From Lunularia cruciata (lineage: Eukaryota; Streptophyta; Marchantiopsida; Lunulariales; Lunulariaceae): a DNA stretch of 64,000 nucleotides. Made by a program: the position numbers and the translations under genes. A model generated the notes under the pieces. It was not told the DNA's origin, did not search any database, and saw only the letters and a list, made by a program, of their open reading frames with translations. The stretch is taken from the NCBI GenBank assembly GCA_948567375.1, contig OX419758.1:13769001-13833000 (forward strand). Direction: 5' to 3'. Shown one piece after another: positions 47,084 through 58,879 of the stretch (positions are counted from its first letter, which is position 1; every line of letters begins with the position of its first letter).

Positions 47084-49200
47084 GTGTGTTTTAATCCAAG
47101 AGAGTGGATCACCCCTCTTGGAAGAGCCTAAGCTACTAAAACTAAGTAATTTGAGGTGGAGAACATAATGCAATTGCTAAACTTGGGAAGTGCAAATGGA
47201 ATGGATGCACTGGAGATTTTCTACACCTAGCTTCCTATTCTTGAATCCATTCCACATCAAGATTATGTACATCCAACATGAGCAACTATCTATCTAACAT
47301 GAGTATCTCTAGTTTATCACTTTGGAAAGAATTCATGGACAGAGTGATGAATTCACCAAACCCGGTGATTCAACTTATGGTGGTACATAACATAGAGTGG
47401 GATTTGACAATCTACATTCTACTATGATCTTATGGATCTGCATGTACCAAATCTTTGCCCTTTCAACATGCAAGTAGAAATCCATTATGTAGTTAGATGT
47501 TTAGGAATTTTGTCATCCGCAATTTTGGTGTTATCAACAAATGATAGCCTCTAAGGTCCCAATAGTAGTCCTTATAGTTCCTTCACCCCATGGAGTGATC
47601 ATTCTAACCCTTTATTGAAGTAGGAAGTAGCAATTGAACATTGATCATGTGTAGGAATCATGGATTTGTAGTTGCAACAGTTGATGCAAGGAGTGCAAAG
47701 GATGTTGAACAAGTTTAGAGAAATCAAGATGACCATGGAGGAATTGCAAATATGAACAGTCAAGAATGATCAAGTAATGCAAGAAGGAAAGCCGTCTGAA
47801 CAACCAACACCAGCAATTAAAGACCTGGAGAGTTATGCATGCCGATGACACCAATTCCAATCAATAACCAAGCCACATTGTTACTATGAATGAAAAAGAC
47901 ATGCAACATTGAGCCTTACAAGAGACATCATTCCATGGGAGTAGTGGAAAATTGGATTTCAAGAATGAATTGATACCTTCATTTGTTCAACGGAGATCAT
48001 TGATCATTCTACAAATGTGTTTGCATGTGGGTGTGGGTACTTGATTGATAAAGCCTTCACATAGTATGATGTTTGGGAACGATTAGTGCTAGTAGAAGGA
48101 AGAGAGATCACTTGGACAGCCGTGCAAGAAGGGCTGCTCAAGAATTTCTAGTCTATGGATTTTGTGCAAATGGCCCAAACTAGACTCTTGGAGTTGAAGC
48201 AGAAGAATAGCATACAAGAGTATGTGGAGGCATTTTTGGATCTACAAGTTTTGATGACCAATATGAGTCCAGACAAAGCTCTTGACAATTTCAAGAGAAG
48301 ATTAAAAGAGTGGATTTGCCAAGAAGTAATGGTGCAAAATCCTTGTATTGTTTCTGAAGCCATTGCCTACACCCAAAGAATAGCAGGGGTGCATGGAGGA
48401 GGTGAAGCAATAACACTGATGAAAAACTATTGGGTCAAGACACACCATTTTGGTGGACCAATTCCTATGGAAATTGTGCAACATTTGATTTTGAGATAGA
48501 GGAGCAAGACCTCTTTAGGGAGAATGAGGACATGTCAAAGAAAAGAGAGGAGCCCCATGGAGAGAAGAGGCTCAAGCAAAACAATGATAATGTTACAATT
48601 ATGGCCGAATTGGGCACATAGCCATCAATTTTCATGCTCATTATCTTAGAGGCCCTTGGACTCCATATAAGCAACTTGTAAATCACATGGAAAAGCAAAT
48701 TGAAGAGGAGGATATAAAAACCACATTGAAAAACAAAGATCACCAATAAATGTACCTCGTAGCCTTATTGGCTTGGTTAAGAAGAGTAAAAGTGGGGGAG
48801 GAAGAGGACAAGTGTGCAAAGAAGGAGGAATATAAACACATAATTAATTGTTGTAAATGGAGTGCTAGAAGGCAATCTGATGAGTATGTTTATAGACCCT
48901 AGGACAAAAGAAAATTTCTTGTCTTGCTCTGTTGCAATAAGGCTGGGGATGGAAGTAGAGAAGGACAAAGTAGAGTTACCTAATGGTCAGACAGAGAGGA
49001 TTAAATCATTACCTAAAAAGGTAATACTCTCTATAGGAGTGTATTGAGAAGCAATCAAGTAGCAAGTGATACAACTAAATCATTATGATGTAATCTTAGG
49101 TATGTCGTGGATGGAGCACTACAACCCCATGGTGGATTGGAGAAAGAAAGTAGTGAAAACTAGTCAATAGAAGATCTTTGGGATTAAAGGAAGATTACAA
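47084..49200 (+). pseudogene. Gag and protease of element B (broken)
   Basis: Best-preserved part is 48155-48420: MDFVQMAQTRLLELKQKN, then SIQEYVEAFLDLQVL, a typical Ty3 capsid segment. The zinc knuckle near 48580-48640 is frameshifted and stopped. Protease remains at 48850-49180 include LEGNLMSMFID (the active-site region, Asp in FID) and YDVILGMSWMEHYNP, the conserved ILG-W end of retropepsins. Confidence 0.8.
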
Positions 49201-49324
49201 AGGCAAGAGTTGCCATTGTATGTCATAAGGACCACATCTATTGGTAAGACAAATAGATGTTTTAAGGAGTTAATAAGAGAAGTCTAGAGTGCCCAACACA
49301 ATGGACAATTCCTGAGAAATTAAA

Positions 49325-50720
49325 AGATGTGGTCAATGAGTTCCAAGATGTCTTTCCGGATGAATTACCCATAGGGTTACCACCAAAAAGGAGAGTAGAT
49401 CATAAAATTGAGATACATTCTAGGAAGACACCTCCTTGTAAGGCCCCATATCAACTATCACCGCATGAGTTGGAGGAATGTAAGGCTCAAATCAAGGATA
49501 TGTTGCAAAAGGGGTTTATCCGATCCAACATATCACCATATGGGGCTCTTGTATTGTTTGTGAAGAAGAAGGATGGAACAATGTGCATGTTTATTGACTA
49601 CCAAGGATTGAATCAACAAATGATGAAGAACAAATATCCATTACCTTGCATGGATGGCTTGTTTGATCAACTCAATGGGACAAGAATTTTCACCAAACTT
49701 GATTTGCAGAGCAATTACAACCAAATCAAGATTGCGGAAGAAGACATACACAAAATTGCCTTCCAAACAAGGTATGGTCACTTTGAATACTTGGTGATGC
49801 TATTTGGCCTCACCAACGCTCCAGCCACTTTCATGAGTTTGGTGAATGACATATTTTGTCCATACTTGGATAAATCTATTATCATTTTTCTTGATGATAT
49901 CTTAGTCTACATCATAAGACATTGATAGAGCACAAGTAACATCTGTGAGAAGTCCTCTAGATTCCACGATAGAATCAATTGTATGCCAAAATCTCAAAGT
50001 GCAAGTTTGGCAAATCTGAAGTAGACTCTTATGCATAGAGTAAGTGTAGAGGGTATCCAAGTGTTAATAGATAAAATAGAGGTCATTCAAAAATGGACTG
50101 CTTTAGAAGATCAGACTCAACTCAAGAGTTTCTTGGGATTGACAGGATTTTGTTGTCAATTTGTCAAGGACTTCTCCAAGATTGCACAACCTCTAATAGC
50201 ACTATTGGGCAAGGAGAAGAGGTGGATATAAGAAGCCGTACAAGAATTGGCCTTTTAGGAGTTGAAAGAAGCATTACTACATGCACCAATCTTGAAATGG
50301 TATGACCCAAAACGTCCAATTAAGATGACTACAAATGCATCAGGTGTAGCAATAGGAGCAATTCTACAATAAGAATGGCAAGATGGATAGCACCCAATTA
50401 CATATTTCTCTTGTAAGTTATTATTGGGCGAATGCAACTATCATACCACTAAACAAGAAGAGCTGGCCATTGTTCTTGCAACCAAGCCTTGGAAGCATTA
50501 TTTGGGTGAGAAGGCATTTGTGGTAGAGATGAACCACAAACCTCTAGTCTACCCCAAGACAAAAAAAGATCTCTCTCATTGACATATTTGATAGGTAGAG
50601 TGGAGATAACAATTCAACATGATAACTAGATATGTAGAAGGCAAGAAGCAACTTGCTGATGCATTCACCCTAATGAAGATGACAAAAAATTTGGTGGTGG
50701 AAATTGAGATTAACCCTAAA
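49325..50720 (+). pseudogene. Reverse transcriptase/RNase H of element B (broken)
   Basis: The open stretch 49329-49925 covers most of the [67 protein letters not shown] and the catalytic [10 protein letters not shown] thumb and RNase H text continue broken to about 50720 (LKSFLGLTGFCCQFVKDFSK). It is the longest intact RT fragment in the window. Confidence 0.88.
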
Positions 50721-50769
50721 TTCTAGCTTAGGATTCTTGCTGCTACAAAAATTGATCCACATATTGTAG

Positions 50770-51900
50770 GTGCTCAATCATCCAAAGGCATCACCTGCAT
50801 CCAAGGACTCACCTTCCATGATGGTAGGTTTGTGGATCCGAGATGATATGGATCTAAGAACCACCATCCTAGCCAAATGTCATGATTCTGCCATTGTAGA
50901 TCATGTTGGAATGGACAAGATCTTGGATGCAGTCAAACACTATTACTATTGACCCAAGATGAGCAACAATGTGATAGAATATGTTTGGAGCTGCATACTT
51001 TGTCAACAAAATAAGGCTTCTAATCAAGCTCCCAAAATACTCCTCCAACCTCTCCCCACTCCTACGCAACATTGGGAATAGGTAAGCATGGATCTGGTTT
51101 GTGAATTGCCCAAGACCACCTCTGGGTTTGATTCCATTATAGTCTTTGTTGACCGACTCAGCAAAATAATTCATGTACGTCTTGCCACCAAGGATGTGAT
51201 TACCCCGCAACTAGCTCAATTGTACTTTTCCCATCATAGCTTGTCTTGAGTGCTTATCATAGATAAAGGCACTCAATTCACTAGTTTGTTTTGGAGGACA
51301 CTCTTTGGGTTCTTAAAAACTAAATCGGCTGTGTCCATAGCTTACCATCCATACACCAATAGACAAATAGAGAGGGAAAATTGCACTATTGAGGACATGC
51401 TTTGAGGCCTTACTTTGGATGAGCAAGAGAGTTGGGACACCTTACTCCCATTGGTGGAATTTGCTTACAATAATTTGGTGAATACCTCCACACAAGTCAC
51501 ACCATTCTTCCTCATGTATGGAGAGCATCCTTTCACACCTTCAAGGTAGATGAAGGTCCATGCGATGGCTGCCAAGGTTGACATTGTCAACACTTTTGTT
51601 TCTAGAATCCAACAAGGGGTGGAGCATGCCAAACACAGGTTGCAAATCACCCAAAATTAGCAAAAGCAATATGCAGATGCACACTACTAACACATGAAGT
51701 TTAATGTGGGAGATCAAGTCTGGCTGTCAACCACCAACCTCAAGTTTTTTGGTCCTCATAAGCTTAGACCTTGTTTTATAAGACCTTTCTCCATCCTTTG
51801 TTGCATCGGCACCATGGCCTATCATCTTGAGCTATCACCACATATGAAGATCCACCTAGTGTTTCATGTTTCCTTATTATGCTGATATGCTCCCTGGCCA
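50770..51900 (+). pseudogene. Integrase of element B (broken)
   Basis: HHCC-type zinc finger (DHVGMDKILDAVKHYYY, then SCILCQQNKA), catalytic core with VSMDLV, IIDKGTQFTSLFW and HPYTNRQIERENC, so the DDE residues can still be read, although stops interrupt the frame. The C-terminal NVGDQVWLST and LRPCFIRPF motifs follow. Confidence 0.82.
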
Positions 51901-51939
51901 TCCCACTTCTCTTCCATCCAAGAAAGTTGACATTGTCCA

Positions 51940-52155
51940 ACCTTGGTTGATGAGGGAGAGGAGTATGAAGTTGAATGCATTCTCAAGAAATGCATCCATG
52001 GTACTCGCCATCCATATGTAGAATATCTGGTCCATTGGAAAGGGTACCCACTATACAAGGCAACATGGAAGCCAATAGCCAACTTGACCAATGCACCAAT
52101 GTTAGTGTTATCTTTTGAGCAACAACTTCACAACAAAGACATTGCGTTGTTGTAG
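51940..52155 (+). pseudogene. Chromodomain of element B
   Basis: EYEVECILKKCIHGTRHPYV, then EYLVHWKGYPLYKATWKP: the aromatic/Trp cage pattern of chromovirus chromodomains, which direct insertion into heterochromatin. It is the last recognisable coding part and is in frame for 70 codons. Confidence 0.88.
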
Positions 52156-52744
52156 GGAAAGTAATCTACGTGAACCATTGGTGCATTTGGTGGGAGAGTT
52201 TTGTTGACTTTACATTATAGTGACTTCAACATTTTGTTATGTTATTGTATCTTGGGAATATCTTTCATGCCATTGTAAAGTCGGAAGCTATTGTGTGTTG
52301 CCATAAGCCTGAGGAAGTTTCAAGGGTTGAGTAAACTCAAAAGTCCTTTTATGTTTCAAGAGCTCAGAGGGTTTGAAAAATGATGCATGAGCTCGGGAGT
52401 TTATTTTTGCTCCACCAACTCAGTGCTTAAATTTATGTTACACTAGCTCATGATTTTTTTTATGTTATTGGATTTTGGGGGTACTTTAGTTTAGTGCCAT
52501 CAGAGCAAATAAGTCATATGAGAGTGTTTCATTTAGTAATTTTCAGCAAAAGAGTTGGTTTGGGATTTTCCTTGTTGAGGAGTGACAAAGTGGCCTAAGA
52601 AGGTTTTTTGAGTGGATAGAGGTTGAAGAAAAATGCCTTGAAAGGGTTTGGTGGTGATAGGGCCAGAGGAGAGGGGACATATGATTTGAGAGGCTTGCTG
52701 ATTGGAGGGGTACTTTGAAGGCTTATAGACAGGAGAGGAATGAA

Positions 52745-53011
52745 GGAGAGAAGGCAAGTAGAGTTTTTCCCGTAGGGATAGAGAAGTGTAAGCTTGGACA
52801 AGAGTGAATTTTTGAGTTAGAGAGGTATGTGCAGGAGAGAAGGCAAGTAGGGTTTTTCCCGCAAGAATGGAGGAGTGTAAGCTTGGACAAGAGTGAATTT
52901 TTGAGTTAGAGAGGTTTAGGCAAGAAAAAAGGCAATAAGTTCTCCCGTAGGGATGGAGGAGTGCAAGCTTGGACAGGAGTGAAATTTTGAGTTAGAGAGG
53001 TCTGTGCAAGA
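52745..53011. repeat. Three ~88-bp tandem units in the B spacer
   Basis: Each carries AGTGTAAGCTTGGACAAGAG-like text and GAATTTTTGAGTTAGAGAGG. The third unit is more diverged. Confidence 0.85.
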
Positions 53012-53218
53012 GCTGGAGAGTATGGACAGAGGAAATCAAAAGGAAGGACATTGAGAGAAGGGCTATAAAGGAGAAATTTTGAGAGAAGAGTTTAGGTTGT
53101 GCAAGAGTTTAAGAGTTTGGACAGAGTGAAGATGGAATAAGAATCGAAAGGAGTTTTTGAGAAGTGGCTACAGGGAGAGATTTTTGAAGGAAAGGATACT
53201 TGGTTGTGTAAGGGAATT

Positions 53219-53644
53219 TGTAACAATATGGAGTTTAGCAACAAAGTTAGTCAGGCTTACAAAGTAGCACATAAGATAAATTAGGCTAGAATATTCTAGA
53301 AGTATATAGGAAGTTTCTTGGGAAGCTTCCCGGCTAGCTTAGCTTGCACCTCAAGTAAGTAGCTTCTAGAAGGAAGCTTCTAGAAGCTTCCAACTAGCTT
53401 AGCTTGCATGCCAAGTAGGCGGCTTCTAGAAGGAAGCTTCTTGAGAAGTTTCCTAGTTAACTTGGCTTTCACTCTAAGAAAGCGGCTTGAGGAAGCTTCT
53501 TGAGAAGCTTCTCAAGGGCCTTGTATGCTACCTATAAATACCAAAGCCAAAGCTCATGCTAGGCATTCGGAGTTTTCCCACATTCAAGTGTCCCAATGTG
53601 AGTTTCCATTCTCCTATTTTTCTCATCAATCTCAATCTTTTACA
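53219..53644 (+). repeat. 5' LTR of element A
   Basis: 426 bp, TGTAACAA...TTTTACA. Upstream of the TATA box (TATAAATA, 53533-53540) lie three imperfect ~62-bp units, each starting AGCTTAGCTTGCA or similar and carrying GAA/TTC palindromes. Confidence 0.95.
53289..53512 (+). promoter_or_regulatory. Heat-shock-element-like cluster in the element A LTR
   Basis: Heat-shock factors bind alternating nGAAn/nTTCn units. GAATATTCTAGAA at 53289-53301 has three perfect units, and GAAGCTTCTAGAAGCTTC at 53373-53390 has four. Partial arrays follow at 53424-53452 and 53491-53512. All lie within 250 bp upstream of the LTR TATA box. The 3' LTR keeps the array in mutated form. Confidence 0.65.
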
Positions 53645-53645
53645 T

Positions 53646-53657
53646 TGGTATCAGAGC
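53646..53657 (+). other. Primer-binding site of element A
   Basis: TGGTATCAGAGC, a perfect match to the complement of the initiator tRNA-Met 3' end, one base after the LTR. Confidence 0.93.
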
Positions 53658-53915
53658 AAGAATGGGATAGACGGAATTTATGGACCACAGAATCCACTTC
53701 CACCAAATCATTGGGATTTTCATGTCCAAATATTACCCAAACACTGCTTCACCCAATTCATCACCTCATGCTTTGGGCAAGATTTTCTACATATGATCAT
53801 CGTGTTTGAGGAACCCTTGATACTTTTGGTTGTCACTTATGGAGAAAAGTGGACTTGCTGTATCTATTTGTTAATCAATTAGATAAATTGGGAGTAGTAG
53901 GATAGAGTAGTAGCT

Positions 53916-54868
53916 ATGGCGGCAATACTGGATGTTATCCTTGCGATGCAACAACAAATTGAGCACCTTACTCGATTGTTGGATGAACAAGGCCAACAAT
54001 AACAAGAACATATAGAGAGATTGCTAGTCCAAGATGGAGAAGATTGTAATCAATTTCTAAAACCCAAGGTGTTTGAATGCAAGAATCTTCCGGGCATAGT
54101 GGAGAATTTTGTGTTTGATTGCAAATGTTACTTTGAAACCACTAATCTTCAAGATGAAAAAAATAGATTCTCTTGGTTTCTAGCCAATTGGATGGTGTGG
54201 CAAAATTATGGTGGCAATTCCAAGTGGAGCAAGCTAAACGACAAATTGTTGCACCAATCTTGACATGGATAGAATTCAAGGATGCAATACTTGGTCAATT
54301 GTAAACTATAAATGCCACTCGAGCCGCACAAGATAAATTGGCGGAGTTGAAGCAAATTGGCTAAGTAAGAGGCTACATCACACAATTTCAGAACATCATC
54401 ATGCAAATTCTAAATATACAAGAAGGAGAAGTTTTGGATCGATTTATGCAGGGATTGAAGTCACAAACCAAACTGGAGGTGACTATGCAAGAACCACAAA
54501 ACGTAGAAGAAGCCATGCAATTGGCTGAGCGCTTTGACTCCTTGGTTGCAAAAACTTGGTCTCAACCTTGACTTACACCAAGCTTACCAGTACAATATGC
54601 ACAGTACCAGACCTTGACTTATTGGTATGGAAGAACCAATACCAATGGAGATTGATGCTATCCAACGAAGGCCACTTGGTGCAGTAGATAGAGAAATATT
54701 GTGACAAAATGGAGGTTGTTTTTATTGTTGCCAAGTTGGACATCGCATTGCTAAATGTCCACTTAGGAATGGACGACCTCAACAAGTTGCCCAGATGGAG
54801 TTTGTGGAACCAAAGGATCAAGGAAACAAAGAATCCCAGTAGGAGATTTTGAGCCACCTATTGGGAGC
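53916..54868 (+). pseudogene. Gag of element A (broken)
   Basis: The first ATG gives MAAILDVILAMQQQIEHLTR with a stop after 28 codons; the frame continues as FLKPKVFECKNLPGIVENFV and FDCKCYFETTNLQDE, the family capsid text. At 54717-54758 is an intact CCHC zinc knuckle, CFYCCQVGHRIAKC (CX2CX4HX4C), which binds RNA for packaging. At least one frameshift and several stops. Confidence 0.82.
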
Positions 54869-55348
54869 TTGATTAGTTCCAATAGGATTGAAGGCTCAAC
54901 CTATGCAAGTTTGCTTCACTTGCAAGGTACAATATCTAATCGGGATTGTAGGATTTTGGTTGATTCTGGAAGTTTAAAGAATTGCATGTCTATGCAATTA
55001 GCAAAGGAATTGAGTATTCTTATCAAGCCAGTCATTGGAAGTAGTTTGATGATGGTTGATGGTAGAAAGGGTTCTGCATCCCGCACCTCGCATCTTGTTA
55101 CCTTCAAGATAAGGAAGGAGTATTTGGAGTGTATGAGGTTTGTAGTGGCACCTCTACACTATGATATCATTCTGGGTCTACCTTGGCTTGAACGTCATAA
55201 AGTTCAATTCAATTGGACCCGATGCCAAATTCAAGTACAACACCAAGGTAAGAATTTACAATTAGGTTGTCTGGCACCTTTGAGTAAGATACCTAAGAAT
55301 AGTCAGTCCCAAGATGGGAAGTTTGTCGAGAAGGTAGCCATAGAGTGA
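54869..55348 (+). pseudogene. Protease domain of element A
   Basis: An uninterrupted 159-codon stretch with the retropepsin active-site text CRILVDSGSLKN (Asp-Ser-Gly) and the downstream HYDIILGLPWLERHKVQF. In the element this would be part of a gag-pol polyprotein; it ends in a stop, after which a spacer with duplicated EG(K)LVSKAAIEQA-like segments leads to the RT. Confidence 0.82.
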
Positions 55349-55498
55349 ACCTTGAAGGGAAACTTCCCAAGATGGGAAGTTTGCCAAGATGGCAACCATG
55401 GAGCAAGCTTGGAAGAGAGATGAGTCCCTAGAAGGGAAGTTGGTTAGTAAAGCAGCCATAGAGCAAGCTTTAGAGGAAGGTAAGTCTATATTTGCGAT

Positions 55499-56903
55499 GT
55501 GGATCAAGCTGATTGCACAGGAACAATTGGAGGAGTGCAAGAGCCTCATCAAGCAATGGTTGATTGGATAGTTCAAGAGTTCGCAGATGTGTTTCTAGAT
55601 GATATGCCAAAGGGATTACCCTCCGATCGAGGTATGCCCTTCAAGATCGAGTTATTGCCAACGAGTACTCTAGTGAGTAGACCAATCTATCGGCTCTCAC
55701 AAAAGGAGTTGGAGGAGTTGCAAATAACACTTACAGAGTTGTTGGAGAAGGACTTCATACAACGTAGTATCTCTCCTTGGGGAGCACCGGTACTATTTGT
55801 TCTAATGAAGGATGGAGGACTTTGTTTTTGTATTGATTACCGTGGGCTCAATAAGCAAACTATGAAGAATGAGTATCTCTTGCCTCGGATCGATGACTTT
55901 CTTGATCAACTAAGTGGAGCATGCTACTTTTCCAAGTTAGATCTTTGTAGTGGCTATTGGCAAATTCCTATTGATAGAAATGATGTGTAAAAGATTGCCT
56001 TCCGTACAAGGTATGGCATTTTGAGTGGAGAGTTCTACCTTTCGGACTCACTAATGCTCCAGGTGTCTTCATGGATCACATGCATTGGGTGTTGGATGGA
56101 CTATTGGATCGGTCTGTGGTGGTGTTCTTGATGATATCATAATTTATAGTAAGACAAAGACAGAACATGTGAATCATGTATGAGAAGTCCTAAGACGACT
56201 ACGACAATGGAAGTTTTACTGCAAGAAGTTGAAGTCAGCCTTTTGGCATAAGAAGGTTACCTTCTTGGGTCATAAGATCTCATCAGAGGGGATCAAGATG
56301 GAAAAAGAAAAAATCAAGGTCATTATTGATTGGCCTACTCCAAAGGATACTACAAAAGTATGGGCATTCAATGGTTGGCCAATTTTTTTCGACGGTTCAT
56401 CCATTATTATGCTCATGTGGCTGCACCATTGACTGACCTCTTGGGAAAGAACTTGAGCTTCCAGTGAACATGAAGAAGCATTCCAGAAGTTAAAGCATAT
56501 GGTGTCTTCAAGACCCATTCTTCAACCATATGATCCTCAACTACCTTGTGTGGTTGATTTTGATGTTTCTAACTTTGCAATTGGAGCAGTGCTGCAACAA
56601 GAATTCCTTGATGGACTCCATCCCATTGCCTTTGTGTCTCGTCGACTTAATACGGCTGAACAAAACTACTCTGCTTGAGATCAAGAACAACTTGCAATGG
56701 TATACACCACCAAGGTATGGAGGCATTACCTCTTGGAGAAACAAGTGATCATGCAAACTGATCACAAACCATTGTTGCAGACCTTACACTTGGAACACAT
56801 GAAGAGTCTACATCATCGATGGGAGGAACAACTCCAATTTTATAACATCAAACTTGAGTACAAATTGGGTCGGTTCCATGTCATCCCTTATGCTTTATCA
56901 TGA
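55499..56903 (+). pseudogene. Reverse transcriptase/RNase H of element A (broken)
   Basis: RT motifs in order: [98 protein letters not shown]. Then VTFLGHKISSEGIKME. RNase H: VDFDVSNFAIGAVLQQE, QTDHKPLLQTL and LEYKLGRFHVIPYALS. Breaks include a stop after residue RNDV (55987), frameshifts near 56013 and 56120, and a stop near 56679. Confidence 0.88.
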
Positions 56904-57129
56904 CGACCTGATTTGAAGTCTCTTCCTCTCATCATAGTGGCAATTTCAACGGTGTTAGTTGACTCCAAGGTCCAAAATGAGTTTCAATCAGCTCTACACC
57001 AAGATCCTTTCTTCCAAATGGTACATGGTTGCCTTACGGCATGCAATAAGGAGTACAACACCTTCTCCATCAAGGAGGGCCTTTTATTCCATGAGGACCG
57101 GATCTATGTTCCAGCTAAAGGTGATCTTT

Positions 57130-57840
57130 GACTTGTGCGCCTTCAAGAAGCCCATGATTTACTCATCACTGGTCATATGGGTGTGGACAAGACCTTGGGT
57201 ACCTTCCAACGTCAATGGTGGTGGCCCAATATGACACAAGATGTTTGAGAATTTGTCCAATCGTGTGAGAGCTACCAACATAACAAGGCCAACAACCGGA
57301 AGCCAAGTGGAATCCTTCAACCACTTGCCGATCCATCTGCTTGTTGGGAGCATGTGAGCTTGGATCTCATCATATCCTTGCCAAAGACAAAACAAGGACA
57401 CACCGCAATTGTGGTGTTTGTGGATAAGCTTAGTAAGCAAATCCACTTGGCACTAACCTATGATACCGTGGATGCTCCAACCTTAGCACAAATCTACTTC
57501 AACAATGTTTTCAAGCATCATGGGATGCCATGTGTACTCATCTCCAACCGTGATCCTCGATTTACCAAATTTTTTTGGCAAACATTCTTCCAGATACTTG
57601 GCACCAAGCTTGCTTTGTCTATGGCCTATCATCCACAAACTGATGGACAAACCAAACGTGAAATTGTACATTGGAGGATATATTGCATACCTTTGTCAAT
57701 GTCTGCCATACCAGTTGGGATGAATGTCTTGCAGCTGCAGAATTTGCCTACAACAATTCCAAATAGGCAAGCACTAGATTTTCTCCTTTCTTTCTCAATT
57801 TTGGCCAAGATCCGCTTGTTCTAGATTCTCTTCTTGCTTC
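57130..57840 (+). pseudogene. Integrase of element A (broken, catalytic Glu changed)
   Basis: Zinc-finger text GHMGVDKTLGTFQRQWWWPN, then the core: VSLDLIISLPKTKQGHTAI, FKHHGMPCVLISNRDPRFTK, and AMAYHPQ-type SMAYHPQTDGQTKREI. Both Asp positions are kept, but the expected Glu of the DDE triad (GQTER in relatives) reads Lys (GQTKR), a G-to-A change. A stop lies near 57248 and another after 57820. Confidence 0.82.
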
Positions 57841-58229
57841 CTCTCCATCTTAGGTTCCTCATACTTCCACATTCTTGACCACTATATCCCAATCTCTTTA
57901 ACAAGCCACGTCTCACCTCCTTGTTGCTCAGAATTGCCAAAAACAATATGCGGACCACCATCGTCGTGATCTCACCTTTGAAGTCGGTGATAAAGTCATG
58001 CTATCTTCTAGTAACCTCTCTCTCCCACTTGATACCCAAGTTTGTAAACTTGCCCCTAATTGGATAGGACACTTTGATATCACCCAAATTGTCTCTCTTG
58101 TTGCTTATTGACTTGCCTTGCCTTGTCACATGCGTATCCATCTTGTCTTTCATATTTCCAAGTTGAAACCCTTTGTTCCTAACCCCTCTTCCTTTTCCTC
58201 TTGAGTCCAACCTCTCCCTCTTCATGTCC

Positions 58230-58440
58230 CTATCAATGATCAGGAGGAGTATGAAGTTGATCGTATCCTTGCACGTCGCCATATTCAACAAGGCCGTCAC
58301 CAACATAAGGAGTACAAGGTCCTTTGGAAAGGGTATCCCCTTCATGATGCCACATGGGAACCTCTTTCTCACCTCCAGAATGCACAGACAGCCATCCAGG
58401 AATTCGAAGCTTCATTGGCAACGAGGATGTCACCAACTAG
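58230..58440 (+). pseudogene. Chromodomain of element A
   Basis: EEYEVDRILARRHIQQGRHQ then EYKVLWKGYPLHDATWEPL, a well-kept chromodomain at the very end of pol, ending about 15 bp before the 3' LTR. Confidence 0.88.
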
Positions 58441-58453
58441 CGGCGGGGGAATA

Positions 58454-58879
58454 TGTAACAATATGGAGTTTAGCGACAAAGTTAGTTGGGCTTACAAAGT
58501 AGCACATAAGATAAATTAGCCTAGAATATTTTGGAAGTATCTAGGAAGTTTCTTGGGAAGCTTCCTAGCTAGCTTAGCTTGCACCTCAAGTAAGTAGCTT
58601 CTAGAAGGAAACTCCTAGAAGCTTCCAACTAGCTTAGCTTGCACGCCAAGTAGGCGGCTTCTAGAAGGAAGCTTCTTGAGAAGCTTTCTAGTTAACTTGG
58701 CTTGCACTCTAAGAAAGCCGCTTGAGGAAGCTTCTTGAGAAGCTTCTCAAGGGCCTTGTATACTACCTATAAATACCAAAGCCAAAGCTCATGCTAGGCA
58801 TTCGGAGTTTTCCCGTATTCAAGTGTCCCAATGTGAGTTTCCATTCTCCTATTTCTCTCCTTGGTCTTGGTCTTTTACA
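58454..58879 (+). repeat. 3' LTR of element A
   Basis: Same length as the 5' LTR. I count about 28 differences by eye, mostly transitions. The four-unit GAA/TTC array of the 5' copy reads GAAACTCCTAGAAGCTTC here, so one unit is lost. Confidence 0.95.

Larger units (their letters stand above)
53219..58879 (+). mobile_element. Element A: Ty3/gypsy chromovirus, youngest layer
   Basis: TG...CA LTRs at 53219-53644 and 58454-58879, TSD GAATT at 53214-53218 and 58880-58884, PBS at 53646-53657 and a GGCGGGGGAATA polypurine-like tract just before the 3' LTR. Total 5661 bp. Domain order is gag, CCHC knuckle, protease, RT, RNase H, integrase, chromodomain. It sits in the 3' spacer of B in the same orientation. 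Stops and frameshifts (in RT, RNase H and integrase) make it non-autonomous, although it is the least decayed of the A-family copies here. Confidence 0.95.

Noticed and set aside
53361-53512. CRISPR-like array, because short palindromic repeats recur at regular spacing
   Set aside because: The context is a eukaryotic LTR, the spacers are themselves repeats, and the units belong to the LTR's internal tandem repeats.
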